From positions 1 to 22,345 of the forward strand of contig CAZWXK010000042.1 in assembly GCA_964637875.1 (NCBI GenBank): a DNA stretch of 22,345 bases, given 5' to 3'. The position numbers and the translations under genes were made by a program. This document shows, one piece after another, positions 6,900-15,040 of this stretch (positions are counted from its first letter, which is position 1; the number at the start of each line of letters is the position of its first letter). The notes beneath the pieces were generated by a model that did not search any database, was not told the origin of the DNA, and was given only the letters and a program-made list of their open reading frames with translations. The stretch comes from UBA5972 sp964637875 (GTDB lineage: Bacteria; Pseudomonadota; Alphaproteobacteria; Rhodobacterales; Rhodobacteraceae).

Positions 6900-8996
6900 A
6901 TGACACAGACAGCCCCCCCAACCGACAATGAAACCGATCCCGCCGGGCAGGAAGGGCCGCGGGTGATCTTTACCCCCTCGGGCAGGCGCGGTCATGTCGC
7001 GCCCGGCACCACCGTGCTGGATGCGGCGCGCGCGCTGGGGGTCGATCTCGATTCGGTCTGCGGGGGACGGGGGATATGCGCGCGCTGTCAGGTCACGCCC
7101 TCATTCGGGGCCTTTCCCAAGCATGGCGTTACCGTAACGACCGACGCCCTGTCGCCGTGGAACGCGGTCGAGGAACGCTATCGCAGCAAGCGGGGGCTGG
7201 CGCAGGGGCGTCGCCTGGGCTGTCAGGCACGCATCATGGACGATGTCGTGATCGACGTGCCCGCGGAAAGCCAGGTTCACAAGCAGGTCGTGCGCAAGCG
7301 GGCCGAGCTCCGCGCCATCACCATGGCCCCCCCCATCCGCCTGCATTACGTCGAGGTCGCCCGACCCGACATGCATGACCCCTCGGGCGATCTGGAACGG
7401 CTGAAAAAGGCGCTCGGCAGCCAGTGGGGCATTGCCGATCCCGAGGCCGATTTCGCCATCCTCGCCGATCTTCAGCAGATCCTGCGCAAGGGCGACTGGA
7501 AGGTTACCGTCGCCGTGCATATGGGCGACAGCCGGCGTCCGGGGCAGATCATCCGCCTGTGGCCCGGCTTTTTCGAGGGGCCCGTTTACGGGATGGCGAT
7601 CGATCTGGGTTCGACCACCATCGCGGCACATCTGTGCGACATGCAATCGGGCGAGGTAGTTGAATCGAATGGCGTGATGAACCCCCAGATCCGGTTTGGC
7701 GAGGATCTGATGAGCAGGGTCAGCTATGCCATGATGAACCAGGGCGGTGCGGCCGAGATGACCCGCGCGGTGCGCGAGGGGCTGAACGGTCTTTGTGCCG
7801 GGATGCTGAAACAGGCGGGGATCGATGCCGATCTGGTGCTGGAAGCGGTGATCGTATGCAACCCCGTCATGCATCATCTGCTGCTGGGAATCGATCCTTA
7901 CGAGCTGGGCCAGGCGCCGTTTGCGCTGGCCACGGCCGATGCATTGAACCTGTGCGCCGGGCAACTGGAGCTTTCCGCCATCTCGCAGGCAGCGCGCATC
8001 CACATCCTGCCCTGCATCGCCGGTCATGTGGGGGCCGATGCCGCCGCCGTGGCCCTGTCCGAGGCACCGCACAAGTCGGACGAACTGATGCTGGTGGTCG
8101 ATGTGGGCACCAATGCCGAGATCATGCTGGGCAACCGCGACCGCCTGCTGGCGTGCTCGTCGCCCACGGGGCCGGCCTTTGAAGGCGCGCAGATTTCCAG
8201 CGGCCAGCGCGCCGCCCCCGGCGCCATCGAGCGCGTGCGCATCGACCCGGCCAGCAAGGAGCCCCGTTTCAAGGTGATCGGCTGCGATCTGTGGTCGGAC
8301 GAGCCGGGCTTTGCCGAGGCAACCGCCGCGACCGGAATTACCGGGATCTGCGGATCCGGCATCATCGAGATGGTGGCCGAGATGCGCCTGGCCGGCCTGG
8401 TCGATGCCTCGGGGCTGATCGGCAGTGCCGAACAGACCGGCAGCAGGCGTTGCATCGTCAACGGGCGCACCCATGAATACCTGGTCTGGGACGACAGCGC
8501 GACCGGCGGCGCCCGGATCACCGTGACCAATCGCGACATCCGCGAAATCCAGATGGCCAAGGCCGCGCTCTATTCCGGGGCGCGCCTGCTGATGGACCGT
8601 TTCGGCACCGATCATGTCGATTCGATCCGCCTGGCCGGGGCCTTTGGCGCCCATATCTCGCCGCTGCATGCAATGATTCTGGGAATGATCCCCGACTGCC
8701 CCCTGGAACGGGTTTCAAGTGCCGGAAACGCCGCCGGCACGGGTGCGCGCATCGCCCTGCTGAACATCGACGCGCGCCTTGAGATCGCCGAGCTGGTGCG
8801 CCGCATCGACAAGGTCGAGACCGCCATCGAGCCCCGCTTTCAGGAGCATTTCGTCAATGCATCGGCCATTCCCAACGCGGTCGAACCCTTTCCCATCCTG
8901 CGCGGCATTGTCGATCTGCCCGATGTGTCCTTCAACAGCGGCAAGGACGGCCCGGCAGGGCGCGGCCAAAGGCGACGGCGGCGCGGCCAGGGTTAG
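6900..8996 (+). CDS. Ferredoxin-domain ASKHA protein, corrinoid reductive activator (RamA/RACo-like, DUF4445)
   Basis: The 698-residue product combines an N-terminal 2Fe-2S ferredoxin-like domain (Cys54, Cys60, Cys63, Cys108 in a C-x5-C-x2-C...C pattern) with a C-terminal ASKHA ATPase region. The ASKHA blocks are AIDLGSTTIAAHL (233-245), VDVGTNAEIML (400-410), SPTGPAFEGAQISSGQRAAPGAIE, GITGICGSGI and LAGAFGAHISPLHA. Proteins of this build use ATP and a low-potential electron to return inactive Co(II) corrinoid to Co(I) in methyltransferases. In Rhodobacteraceae, which often have a split MetH without a reactivation domain, a RamA-like protein has been linked genetically to methionine synthase reactivation; that is the likeliest role here. 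The ATG at 6900 has GGGA at 6890-6893. The tail ends in a run of arginines. No methyltransferase or corrinoid protein lies nearby, so the partner is unproven. Confidence 0.85.
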   Translation: MTQTAPPTDNETDPAGQEGPRVIFTPSGRRGHVAPGTTVLDAARALGVDLDSVCGGRGICARCQVTPSFGAFPKHGVTVTTDALSPWNAVEERYRSKRGLAQGRRLGCQARIMDDVVIDVPAESQVHKQVVRKRAELRAITMAPPIRLHYVEVARPDMHDPSGDLERLKKALGSQWGIADPEADFAILADLQQILRKGDWKVTVAVHMGDSRRPGQIIRLWPGFFEGPVYGMAIDLGSTTIAAHLCDMQSGEVVESNGVMNPQIRFGEDLMSRVSYAMMNQGGAAEMTRAVREGLNGLCAGMLKQAGIDADLVLEAVIVCNPVMHHLLLGIDPYELGQAPFALATADALNLCAGQLELSAISQAARIHILPCIAGHVGADAAAVALSEAPHKSDELMLVVDVGTNAEIMLGNRDRLLACSSPTGPAFEGAQISSGQRAAPGAIERVRIDPASKEPRFKVIGCDLWSDEPGFAEATAATGITGICGSGIIEMVAEMRLAGLVDASGLIGSAEQTGSRRCIVNGRTHEYLVWDDSATGGARITVTNRDIREIQMAKAALYSGARLLMDRFGTDHVDSIRLAGAFGAHISPLHAMILGMIPDCPLERVSSAGNAAGTGARIALLNIDARLEIAELVRRIDKVETAIEPRFQEHFVNASAIPNAVEPFPILRGIVDLPDVSFNSGKDGPAGRGQRRRRRGQG

Positions 8997-9009
8997 GCGG
9001 GGGCCGGGC

Positions 9010-9058
9010 GGGGGCTGTCTGCCCCCGCACCCCCGAGCGTATTTGTGCAAAGAAGAAG
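9010..9058 (+). repeat. Dispersed hairpin repeat, copy C (short form)
   Basis: GGGGGC (9010-9015) pairs with GCCCCC (9021-9026) over a 5-nt loop, then CCCCCGAGCGTATTTGTGCA and AGAAGAAG. The tail matches copies at 3501 and 15363 but lacks their CTTGCCTGCGGCAATT insert. It lies 13 bases after the activator stop and probably serves as its terminator, insulating the tRNA gene. Confidence 0.75.
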
Positions 9059-9118
9059 AACCCCCTGTTTTCACGGCACGGGCCGGCAGGAGGCGGGCGA
9101 TCGAGCGCATTTCCCCGC

Positions 9119-9147
9119 TTGACTGAATCGCGCGGGCGCCTTACCTA
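9119..9147 (+). promoter_or_regulatory. Candidate promoter of tRNA-Gly
   Basis: TTGACT (9119-9124) is a strong -35 match; 17 bases later is TACCTA (9142-9147), a weak -10. The expected start would fall a few bases before the mature tRNA 5' end at 9157, as is usual for single tRNA genes. Confidence 0.45.
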
Positions 9148-9156
9148 ACGGCCTGC

Positions 9157-9230
9157 GCGGGTATGGTGAAAAGGTATCACGCGAGCTTCCCAAGCTTAAG
9201 TTACGGGTTCGATTCCCGTTACCCGCTCCA
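9157..9230 (+). tRNA. tRNA-Gly (anticodon CCC)
   Basis: A full cloverleaf of 74 bases including an encoded CCA. Acceptor GCGGGTA pairs with TACCCGC; D stem GTGA/TCAC; anticodon loop TTCCCAA with CCC at 9189-9191; T stem ACGGG/CCCGT around TTCGATT; discriminator T. Anticodon CCC reads GGG glycine codons. The anticodon stem CGAGC/GCTTA has a G-U pair and a C-A mismatch at its outer end (27-43), slightly unusual but unlikely to abolish function. The gene is alone, between the corrinoid activator and gshA. Confidence 0.97.
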
Positions 9231-9291
9231 TCCCCCGACTGCCCGTTCCCCGGACAGCCGACAGAGTGCCGCGGCGCAGTGGCGCGCGCCT

Positions 9292-10662
9292 TCAATAGCT
9301 GCAGGCGTCGTAGATCCTGCTCAGGTCGCCCTGCCAGTCGCCGTGGTAATGTTCCAGCAACTCGTCAGCCGGTGATTTTCCGGTGCGGATGGTTTCCTCG
9401 AGCGGACGCAGATAGGGGACCTCGTCCGAAAGCGGGCCGCCCGGTTCGACGCGGGCGCGCGCCCTGAGCCCGGCGCGCGAGATTTCCAGCACCTCGGCCG
9501 CCAGATCCAGCATGGGCCGGCCCCCGACCTGGGCATGGATGCCCCCGACCGAGGCCATGACACGCCATTGCTCGCGGGTTTCGGCGTCCCAGTCCTTGCA
9601 GATGTCCCATGCGGCGTCGAGCGCGCTCTGGTCATACATCAGCCCCACCCACATCGCCGGCAGCGCACAGAGTCTGTTCCATGGCACGCCGTCGGCGCCG
9701 CGCATTTCGAGGAACTGCTTGATGCGGGCCTCGGGGAAAAGGGTGGTCAGATGATCTGCCCAGTCGGAAAGAGTCGGCTTTTCCCCTGGCAGTGCCGGGA
9801 GCCGGCCATCCAGGAAATCGCGGAAGGACTGGCCCAGCGCGTCGATGTATTTTCCGTCGCGATAGACGAAATACATCGGCACATCCAGTGCGTAATCGAC
9901 CCAGCGTTCGAAGCCGAACCCGTCCTCGAAGACAAAGGGCAGCATCCCGGTACGCGCCGGGTCGAGGTCGCGCCAGATACGCGCGCGCCAGCTCTGATGG
10001 CCGTTCACCCTGCCCTCGAAAAAGGGCGAATTGGCAAACAGCGCGGTTGCGACCGGTTGCAATGCCAGCGCGACGCGCAGTTTCTGCACCATGTCGGATT
10101 CGCTGCCGAAATCGAGATTCACCTGTACCGTGCAGGTGCGATACATCATCTGGGTGCCATGGGTGCCCACCTTGCCCATGTAGCCGGTCATCAGGCGGTA
10201 GCGCCCCTTGGGCATGACCGGCATCTGGTCGTGGGTCCATTCGGGCGCGGCCCCCAGACCGATAAAGCCCGCACCGATACGTTCGGCCACATCGCGGACT
10301 TCGCGCAGATGCTCGGACACTTCGTCGCAGGTCTGGTGAATGGTTTCGAGCGGTGCGCCCGACAGTTCGAGCTGGCCGCCCGGTTCGAGCGAGATGTTGG
10401 CGCCATCCCTTTCCAGCCCGATGATGTTGCCCGATTCGAACAACGGTTGCCAACCATATCCGTCGCGCAGCCCCTCGAGCATCGCCTTGATCGAGCGCGG
10501 ACCGTCATAGGGCAGAGGCAGATGCGTGTCCTTGCAATAGCCGAATTTCTCGTGCTCGGTGCCGATGCGCCAGCGTGCGCGCGGCTTGCAGCCCGCCTCG
10601 ATATATTCGACCAGCTGCGCCTTGTTCTCGATGGGTCCGCCGCCGGATTGTGGAATGGACAT
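9292..10662 (-). CDS. gshA: Glutamate-cysteine ligase, plant/alphaproteobacterial type
   Basis: The enzyme makes gamma-glutamylcysteine from glutamate and cysteine with ATP, the first step of glutathione synthesis, in the cytoplasm. The 456-residue product has the GCS2-type active-site motif RIGTEHEKFGY (32-42) with its two glutamates, followed by ISLEPGGQLELSGAP, MPKGRYRLMTGYM and TCTVQVNLDF, all characteristic of the plant-like class rather than the E. coli GshA class. The frame is open further upstream, but the ATG at 10662 (MSIPQSGGGPIENKAQL) fits the family N terminus, and an AGGCGG-like site precedes it. It is third in a minus-strand row after rsmE and a small membrane protein, with 72 bases and a hairpin before it, so it may have separate control. 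Confidence 0.94.
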   Translation of the reverse strand: MSIPQSGGGPIENKAQLVEYIEAGCKPRARWRIGTEHEKFGYCKDTHLPLPYDGPRSIKAMLEGLRDGYGWQPLFESGNIIGLERDGANISLEPGGQLELSGAPLETIHQTCDEVSEHLREVRDVAERIGAGFIGLGAAPEWTHDQMPVMPKGRYRLMTGYMGKVGTHGTQMMYRTCTVQVNLDFGSESDMVQKLRVALALQPVATALFANSPFFEGRVNGHQSWRARIWRDLDPARTGMLPFVFEDGFGFERWVDYALDVPMYFVYRDGKYIDALGQSFRDFLDGRLPALPGEKPTLSDWADHLTTLFPEARIKQFLEMRGADGVPWNRLCALPAMWVGLMYDQSALDAAWDICKDWDAETREQWRVMASVGGIHAQVGGRPMLDLAAEVLEISRAGLRARARVEPGGPLSDEVPYLRPLEETIRTGKSPADELLEHYHGDWQGDLSRIYDACSY

Positions 10663-10716
10663 GGGCCTGCCGCCTGTTTCACTGAGTCTGTGCCTGTCGC
10701 TAAACGCTTGGCGCCG

Positions 10717-10734
10717 CGGGATCAAGCCATCCCG
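10717..10734 (-). terminator. Hairpin directly after the stop of the small membrane protein gene
   Basis: On the minus strand the TAA stop (10737-10735) is followed at once by CGGGAT, a 6-nt loop and ATCCCG (10717-10734). There is no T run after it. It may slow or partly end transcription between the rsmE pair and gshA, or protect the upstream message. Confidence 0.35.
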
Positions 10735-11271
10735 TTACTGCAGGGCCGGCCTTTGGCGGGAACGTTGCCAGATGGTGTCGCAATCGACAGGCGGATTCTG
10801 GCGCGCGGCCACCAGACGCGACGAATCGATGCCGGGCAGCGCCAGCAGCGCATCGAACAGCTTTTCCGCCCCCAGGGCCTCGACCGGGATGAACAGCGAG
10901 GGGCCGCCCTCCTGGCGCAACACCCAGCAGGGGCCGGTATCGCGGCCGGTGCATATTTCAAGCCTGGTGATGGCGGCAAGGTCGACAGCCCCGCCACCGG
11001 CTGCCGTCATGTAGGTGATCTGGCGTTCGTCCACCTCGACCAGGCCCGGCCCCTGCCCGTGGCCGGTGAACAGGGCCCTGCGATAGCCCGCCCAGGCGGC
11101 GGCAAGCCCGCCAAGCAGGACGGCCCCGCCGATTGCCTGCAGGAACCACGCGCCCAGAGACAGGCCGCGCCACAGCACGCGCGCACCCAGCGCCGCGATG
11201 GCCAGGGCGACGAGGGGCTCGCTCCAGCGACGCAGCCACGCACGCGCGGCGGGGCGGAGGAAGCTGCTCAT
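10735..11271 (-). CDS. Small membrane protein of unknown function between rsmE and gshA
   Basis: Not recognised as a named family. The 178-residue product starts MSSFLRPAARAWLRRW, has two likely membrane helices (about 19-36 and 42-63), then a soluble domain (about 72-178) with a beta-rich segment GPGLVEVDERQITYMTAAGGGAVDL and ITRLEIC..GPCWVLRQEGGPSLFIPVEALGAEKLFDALLALPGI. This layout, two helices then a small domain that reads like a PH-type fold, is seen in many bacterial membrane proteins of unknown role. The start overlaps the rsmE stop as ATGA (11271-11268), so the two are translationally coupled. Function cannot be assigned. Confidence 0.75.
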   Translation of the reverse strand: MSSFLRPAARAWLRRWSEPLVALAIAALGARVLWRGLSLGAWFLQAIGGAVLLGGLAAAWAGYRRALFTGHGQGPGLVEVDERQITYMTAAGGGAVDLAAITRLEICTGRDTGPCWVLRQEGGPSLFIPVEALGAEKLFDALLALPGIDSSRLVAARQNPPVDCDTIWQRSRQRPALQ

Positions 11272-12011
11272 CTCCAGTCGCCGAGGGTCAGTTGCCACAG
11301 GGTCATCGCCGCAACCGCGGCCGTGTCGGCACGCAGGATGCGTGGGCCCAGACTGACCGGAACGGCCTGTGCCATGCCATGCAGGCGGGCGCGTTCCTCG
11401 GGGGAAAATCCGCCCTCGGGGCCGATCAGTATGGCCCAGGGACGGTTGGCAGACGCGTTCGCCAGGCCCTCGGGCACGCGCCCGGTCCCCACCAGGGTTT
11501 CGTCGCAGAACATGATCCCCCGGCCCTCGGGCCAGTCGTCCAGCACCTGGCCCAGAGGCCTGAGCGGCATGACCGGCGGCACGAAGGTTCCGCCGCATTG
11601 CTCGGCCGCCTCGATGGCATGGGCCTGCAGACGTTCCTGCCGGATGCGCTCGGCGTTGGTGAAACGGGTCTGCACCGGCTGGATGCGCGCGGCGCCCATC
11701 TCGGCCGCCTTTTCGACGATGAAATCGGTGCGTGCCTTTTTGATCGGCGCGAACAGCAGCCACAGGTCGGGCGGCATCATCTGCCCCGCGCTCTGGCGCA
11801 GGCAGCGCAGGATACCGTCGCGCCGGCCGGCACCCGCCACCTCGGCCAGCCATTCGCCGTCGCGGCCATTGAACAGCGCCACGCGATCGCCGATGCCAAG
11901 GCGCATCACCGAAAACAGGTAATGGGCCTGGTCCCGTCCCAAGGTCACCGATTGCGCCGGCCCGAGGGTTGCGTCTACATATAGCCTGACTTTTGCTCTC
12001 TTCTCTGCCAT
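11268..12011 (-). CDS. rsmE: 16S rRNA (uracil1498-N3)-methyltransferase
   Basis: RsmE methylates N3 of U1498 in 16S rRNA of the 30S subunit. The 247-residue product has the N-terminal PUA-like part (HYLFSVMRLGIGDRVALFNGRDGEW, 30-54) and a C-terminal SPOUT methyltransferase knot with the two SAM motifs ILIGPEGGFSPEE (194-206) and LGPRILRADTAAVAAM (221-236). Length is typical. The start at 12011 has AGGG four bases before it and lies only 11 bp from the divergent ubiA start. Its stop overlaps the next gene (ATGA). Confidence 0.95.
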   Translation of the reverse strand: MAEKRAKVRLYVDATLGPAQSVTLGRDQAHYLFSVMRLGIGDRVALFNGRDGEWLAEVAGAGRRDGILRCLRQSAGQMMPPDLWLLFAPIKKARTDFIVEKAAEMGAARIQPVQTRFTNAERIRQERLQAHAIEAAEQCGGTFVPPVMPLRPLGQVLDDWPEGRGIMFCDETLVGTGRVPEGLANASANRPWAILIGPEGGFSPEERARLHGMAQAVPVSLGPRILRADTAAVAAMTLWQLTLGDWR

Positions 12012-12020
12012 AGGCCCTAT
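12010..12020. promoter_or_regulatory. Palindrome supplying ribosome binding bases to both divergent genes
   Basis: ATAGG-C-CCTAT is an 11-bp palindrome between the divergent start codons of rsmE (12011) and ubiA (12023). It places AGG upstream of the ATG on both strands, eight bases away for ubiA and four for rsmE. Any promoter for either gene must therefore sit inside the other gene's coding region; a TTGCGC (11952-11957) with TACATA (11976-11981) is a weak candidate for ubiA. Confidence 0.4.
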
Positions 12021-12022
12021 CT

Positions 12023-13009
12023 ATGACCCCGAACGCCCGAACGCCAGAGCCGGAAAATGCGCCCGATCAGGATGGCCGCGTCGCCGATTCGGTTGTGAAC
12101 TGGGTCGATCGCCTCGCCCCGCGCCGCACACGCCCCTATCTGCGCCTGTCCCGGGCCGACCGTCCCGCGGGCACATGGCTGCTGCTGATTCCCTGCTGGT
12201 GGGGCCTTGGGCTGGCCATTGCCGCCGACCCGGCCGGGCCGGGCTGGATGGATGGCTGGATCGTGCTGGCAACCGCCATCGGGGCATTCCTGATGCGGGG
12301 CGCGGGATGTACCTGGAACGACATCACCGACCGGGAATTCGACGCGCGTGTTGCCCGCACGCGGTCGCGCCCGCTGCCCTCGGGGCAGGTGACGCTGCGC
12401 CAGGCGGCGATCTGGATGGGGGTGCAGGCGCTGGTGGCCTTTGCCATCCTTCTGACCTTCAACAGCGCGGCAATCGGGCTGGGCATCCTTGCCCTGCTGC
12501 CGGTGGCAATCTATCCCTTTGCGAAAAGGTTTACCTGGTGGCCGCAGGTCTTTCTGGGTCTCGCGTTCAACTGGGGCGCATTGCTGGGCTGGGTGGCCCA
12601 TGCGGGCAGCCTGACATGGCCGCCGGTACTGCTGTATCTGGCCGGGATCATGTGGACGCTGTTCTATGATACCATCTATGCCCATCAGGACCGCGAGGAC
12701 GACGCCCTGATCGGCATCAGGTCGACCGCCCGCCTGTTTGCCGACAACACCCATCGCTGGCTGGCCGGATTCCTGGTCGCGGCCGAGCTTTTGATGGGTG
12801 GCGCGGTGATCCTGGCGCTGGCGGGTGGCGCGCCGGTCGCGGTGCTGGTTGTGGCACTGGCCGGCGTCTGGGCCTTTGGCTGGCACCTGTTGTGGCAGTT
12901 GCGGCAGCTGGATATCGATGATTCCGATAACTGTCTCAGGCTGTTTCGCGCCAACCGCGATGCGGGGCTGATCGTTGCGCTGTTTTTTGCCGTCGCCGCA
13001 ATGCTTTGA
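12023..13009 (+). CDS. ubiA: 4-hydroxybenzoate polyprenyltransferase UbiA
   Basis: UbiA attaches the polyprenyl tail to 4-hydroxybenzoate in the inner membrane, the first committed membrane step of ubiquinone synthesis. The 328-residue product has about eight hydrophobic segments and both aspartate-rich motifs: NDITDREFDARVARTRSRPLPSG (Asn99, Asp100, Asp103, Asp107) and YDTIYAHQDREDD (215-227), which bind Mg-diphosphate. The N-terminal extension of about 35 residues is hydrophilic. The start is very near the divergent rsmE start and has AGG eight bases before it. It is followed after 63 bases by the OmpA-domain protein gene. Confidence 0.95.
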   Translation: MTPNARTPEPENAPDQDGRVADSVVNWVDRLAPRRTRPYLRLSRADRPAGTWLLLIPCWWGLGLAIAADPAGPGWMDGWIVLATAIGAFLMRGAGCTWNDITDREFDARVARTRSRPLPSGQVTLRQAAIWMGVQALVAFAILLTFNSAAIGLGILALLPVAIYPFAKRFTWWPQVFLGLAFNWGALLGWVAHAGSLTWPPVLLYLAGIMWTLFYDTIYAHQDREDDALIGIRSTARLFADNTHRWLAGFLVAAELLMGGAVILALAGGAPVAVLVVALAGVWAFGWHLLWQLRQLDIDDSDNCLRLFRANRDAGLIVALFFAVAAML

Positions 13010-13072
13010 TTGAATGCAACGGCCCGGAGGGCTAGAAGTCTGGCGGACTGGCAGGGAGCGCAGGCAGAGAAG

Positions 13073-15040
13073 ATGCACAGACTGGCCCTCATCATCGCGG
13101 CTGTGGCGCTTGCGCTGGCAGCCTCGGCAAGTTTTCTCCTGGCCAACCTGACTGCGGATTATGTCGAGACCACCACCGCCGCCAAGCTGCGTGAAAGGCT
13201 GGTCGCGCAGGGCTTCGACTGGGTTTCGGTGCGCACCGACGGGTTGCTTGTCCATCTGGCCGGCGCCGCCCCCAACGAGGCCGCGCGGTTCAAGGCGCTG
13301 GCCGCCGTCAAGGGCGTCGTCAATGGCGCACGCGTTCGCGACGGAATCAGGGTGGTTGACCCGGACTCGCTGCACCCGCCGCGATTCTCGCTGGAAATGC
13401 TGCGCAATGGCGACGGTATTTCCCTGATCGGCCTGCTGCCCGGCAAGGCCGAGCGTGCAAAGGTGCTGGAATCGATTCGCACACTGGCGGGCGGAGCCAC
13501 GATCGGCGACATGCTGGAGACCGCGGACTACCCTGCCCCCGATGGCTGGTCGGCGGCGCTCAAATTCGGGCTCGACAGCCTGCGCATGCTGGCGCGATCA
13601 AAGATCTCGGTGATGCCCACCAGGGTGACGATCACCGCCAGCACCGACAGCCAGGCTGAAAAGCGCCGGATCGAGGAAACCTTGCGCAGGACGCGCCCCG
13701 AGGGGTTGGAGCTGCGGCTGCGGATCAATGCCCCGCGCCCGGTGATCTCGCCCTTCAGCCTGCGCGTGACCAGGGACGAGACGGGGCTGCGTTTCGACAG
13801 CTGCTCGGCCGACACGCCGGCGGCGATCGACCGGATCATGGCGGCAGCGCGCAAGGCGGGGTTGAAGAAGAAGGCCGATTGCCGGATCGGCCTTGGCGCC
13901 CCCTCGCCCCGCTGGGCCGAGGCCGTGGCGCGCGCGATCGCGGCACTGGATGCGCTGGGAGGAGGCGATCTGACCTTTTCGGACGCCGACATCACGCTGG
14001 TGTCGAATGCCGACACCACCCAGGAAAACTTTGACCAGGTCGTGCACGAGCTGGAAACCGACCTGCCCGACGTGTTTTCCGTGCACGCGATCCTGCCGCC
14101 CAGGCCAGTGGTCGAAGGCACCGGGAAAAAGGCGCCGCCGCCCGAATTCGTCGTCACCCTCAGCCCCGAGGGGCTGGCCCGGATGCGCGGGCGACTGCGC
14201 GATGCGCGCACCCGGCTGGCGGTGGACAATTTCGCGCGCGCGCAATTCGGCTGGAAGAATGTGGATGATGCGACCCGCATCGACCCCGCCCTGCCCGACG
14301 GCTGGCCGCGACGGGTCATGGCCGGGCTGCAGGCACTGGCCAGGCTGCACAACGGGCTGCTGACGGTCACCCCCGATGTGGTGAGCCTGCGCGGCACCGC
14401 CGATCGCCCCGAGGCGCGCACCGAGATCACCCAGATCCTTTCGTCATCGCTGCTGGGACAGGGGCGTTTCACCATCGATATCAAATATGTTGCCGCCCTC
14501 AACCGACAGAAGGCCCGGCCCACGCCGCGCCAATGCGTCGATCGGATCAACGCCATTCTCAAGCGCAGGCAGATCACCTTTGCCCCTGCCTCGGCCCGGA
14601 TCGACGCCGATTCGATGGATGTGATCCAGAAGATCGCCGACGCGCTGGAGGGGTGCGAGGACGTGCGCATGGAAATCGGCGGCCATACCGACAGCCAGGG
14701 GCGGGAATCGATGAACCTGACCCTCAGCCAGGCCCGTGCCGAGGCCGTGCTGGATGCGCTGCTCAATCTCGATGTGCTGACGACCAATCTCAGGGCTAAG
14801 GGCTATGGCGAGAGCCAGCCCATCGCCGACAACAGCACCGAAGAAGGCCGCAAGGCCAATCGCCGCATCGCGTTTCGCCTGATCGGCGCCGACGGCAAGG
14901 TCATCGGCGAGGCGCCGCAATCGGCCGATGCGCCCCCAACGCCGCCAACCGAAAAGGCGCGCCATGTGCCGGGCGACGGGAAACCCGATCGAGCCAGGCC
15001 GGCCACAGCCATGCCAGGGGGAAAAAATGGGAAGAACTGA
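13073..15040 (+). CDS. Membrane-anchored envelope protein with tandem BON-like repeats and a C-terminal OmpA domain
   Basis: The 655-residue product starts with a hydrophobic segment (about 5-24) that is a signal peptide or anchor. A BON-like stretch (WVSVRTDGLLVHLAGAAPNEAARFKAL) follows at about 50-80. Three related modules then appear, starting near residues 158 (GWSAALKFGLDSLRML), 280 (RWAEAVARAIAALDAL) and 410 (GWPRRVMAGLQALARL); each runs into a strand and an EKRRIEETL-like helix. The C-terminal region (about 497-605) is an OmpA-type peptidoglycan-binding domain with FAPASARID, GGHTDSQG, NLTLSQARAEAVLDAL and KANRRIAFRL. The tail is proline-rich and disordered. The frame is open back to a TTG beside the ubiA stop, but the ATG at 13073 is preferred because it puts the hydrophobic segment at the N terminus, with GAGAAG before it. 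There is no beta-barrel, so it probably links a membrane to the wall. Specific function unknown. Confidence 0.83.
   Translation: MHRLALIIAAVALALAASASFLLANLTADYVETTTAAKLRERLVAQGFDWVSVRTDGLLVHLAGAAPNEAARFKALAAVKGVVNGARVRDGIRVVDPDSLHPPRFSLEMLRNGDGISLIGLLPGKAERAKVLESIRTLAGGATIGDMLETADYPAPDGWSAALKFGLDSLRMLARSKISVMPTRVTITASTDSQAEKRRIEETLRRTRPEGLELRLRINAPRPVISPFSLRVTRDETGLRFDSCSADTPAAIDRIMAAARKAGLKKKADCRIGLGAPSPRWAEAVARAIAALDALGGGDLTFSDADITLVSNADTTQENFDQVVHELETDLPDVFSVHAILPPRPVVEGTGKKAPPPEFVVTLSPEGLARMRGRLRDARTRLAVDNFARAQFGWKNVDDATRIDPALPDGWPRRVMAGLQALARLHNGLLTVTPDVVSLRGTADRPEARTEITQILSSSLLGQGRFTIDIKYVAALNRQKARPTPRQCVDRINAILKRRQITFAPASARIDADSMDVIQKIADALEGCEDVRMEIGGHTDSQGRESMNLTLSQARAEAVLDALLNLDVLTTNLRAKGYGESQPIADNSTEEGRKANRRIAFRLIGADGKVIGEAPQSADAPPTPPTEKARHVPGDGKPDRARPATAMPGGKNGKN

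Noticed and set aside
3520..6903. A 1127-codon open frame on the plus strand opposite dctD and dctB
   Set aside because: It is antisense to two clear genes, has no family motifs, and long antisense frames are expected in GC-rich coding DNA with strong third-position bias.
7101..8669. A 522-codon minus-strand open frame inside the corrinoid activator gene
   Set aside because: Histidine- and glutamine-rich shadow of the ASKHA reading frame.
9535..11922. A 795-codon plus-strand open frame opposite gshA, the membrane protein gene and rsmE
   Set aside because: Same cause: it mirrors three well-supported minus-strand genes and has no recognisable domain.
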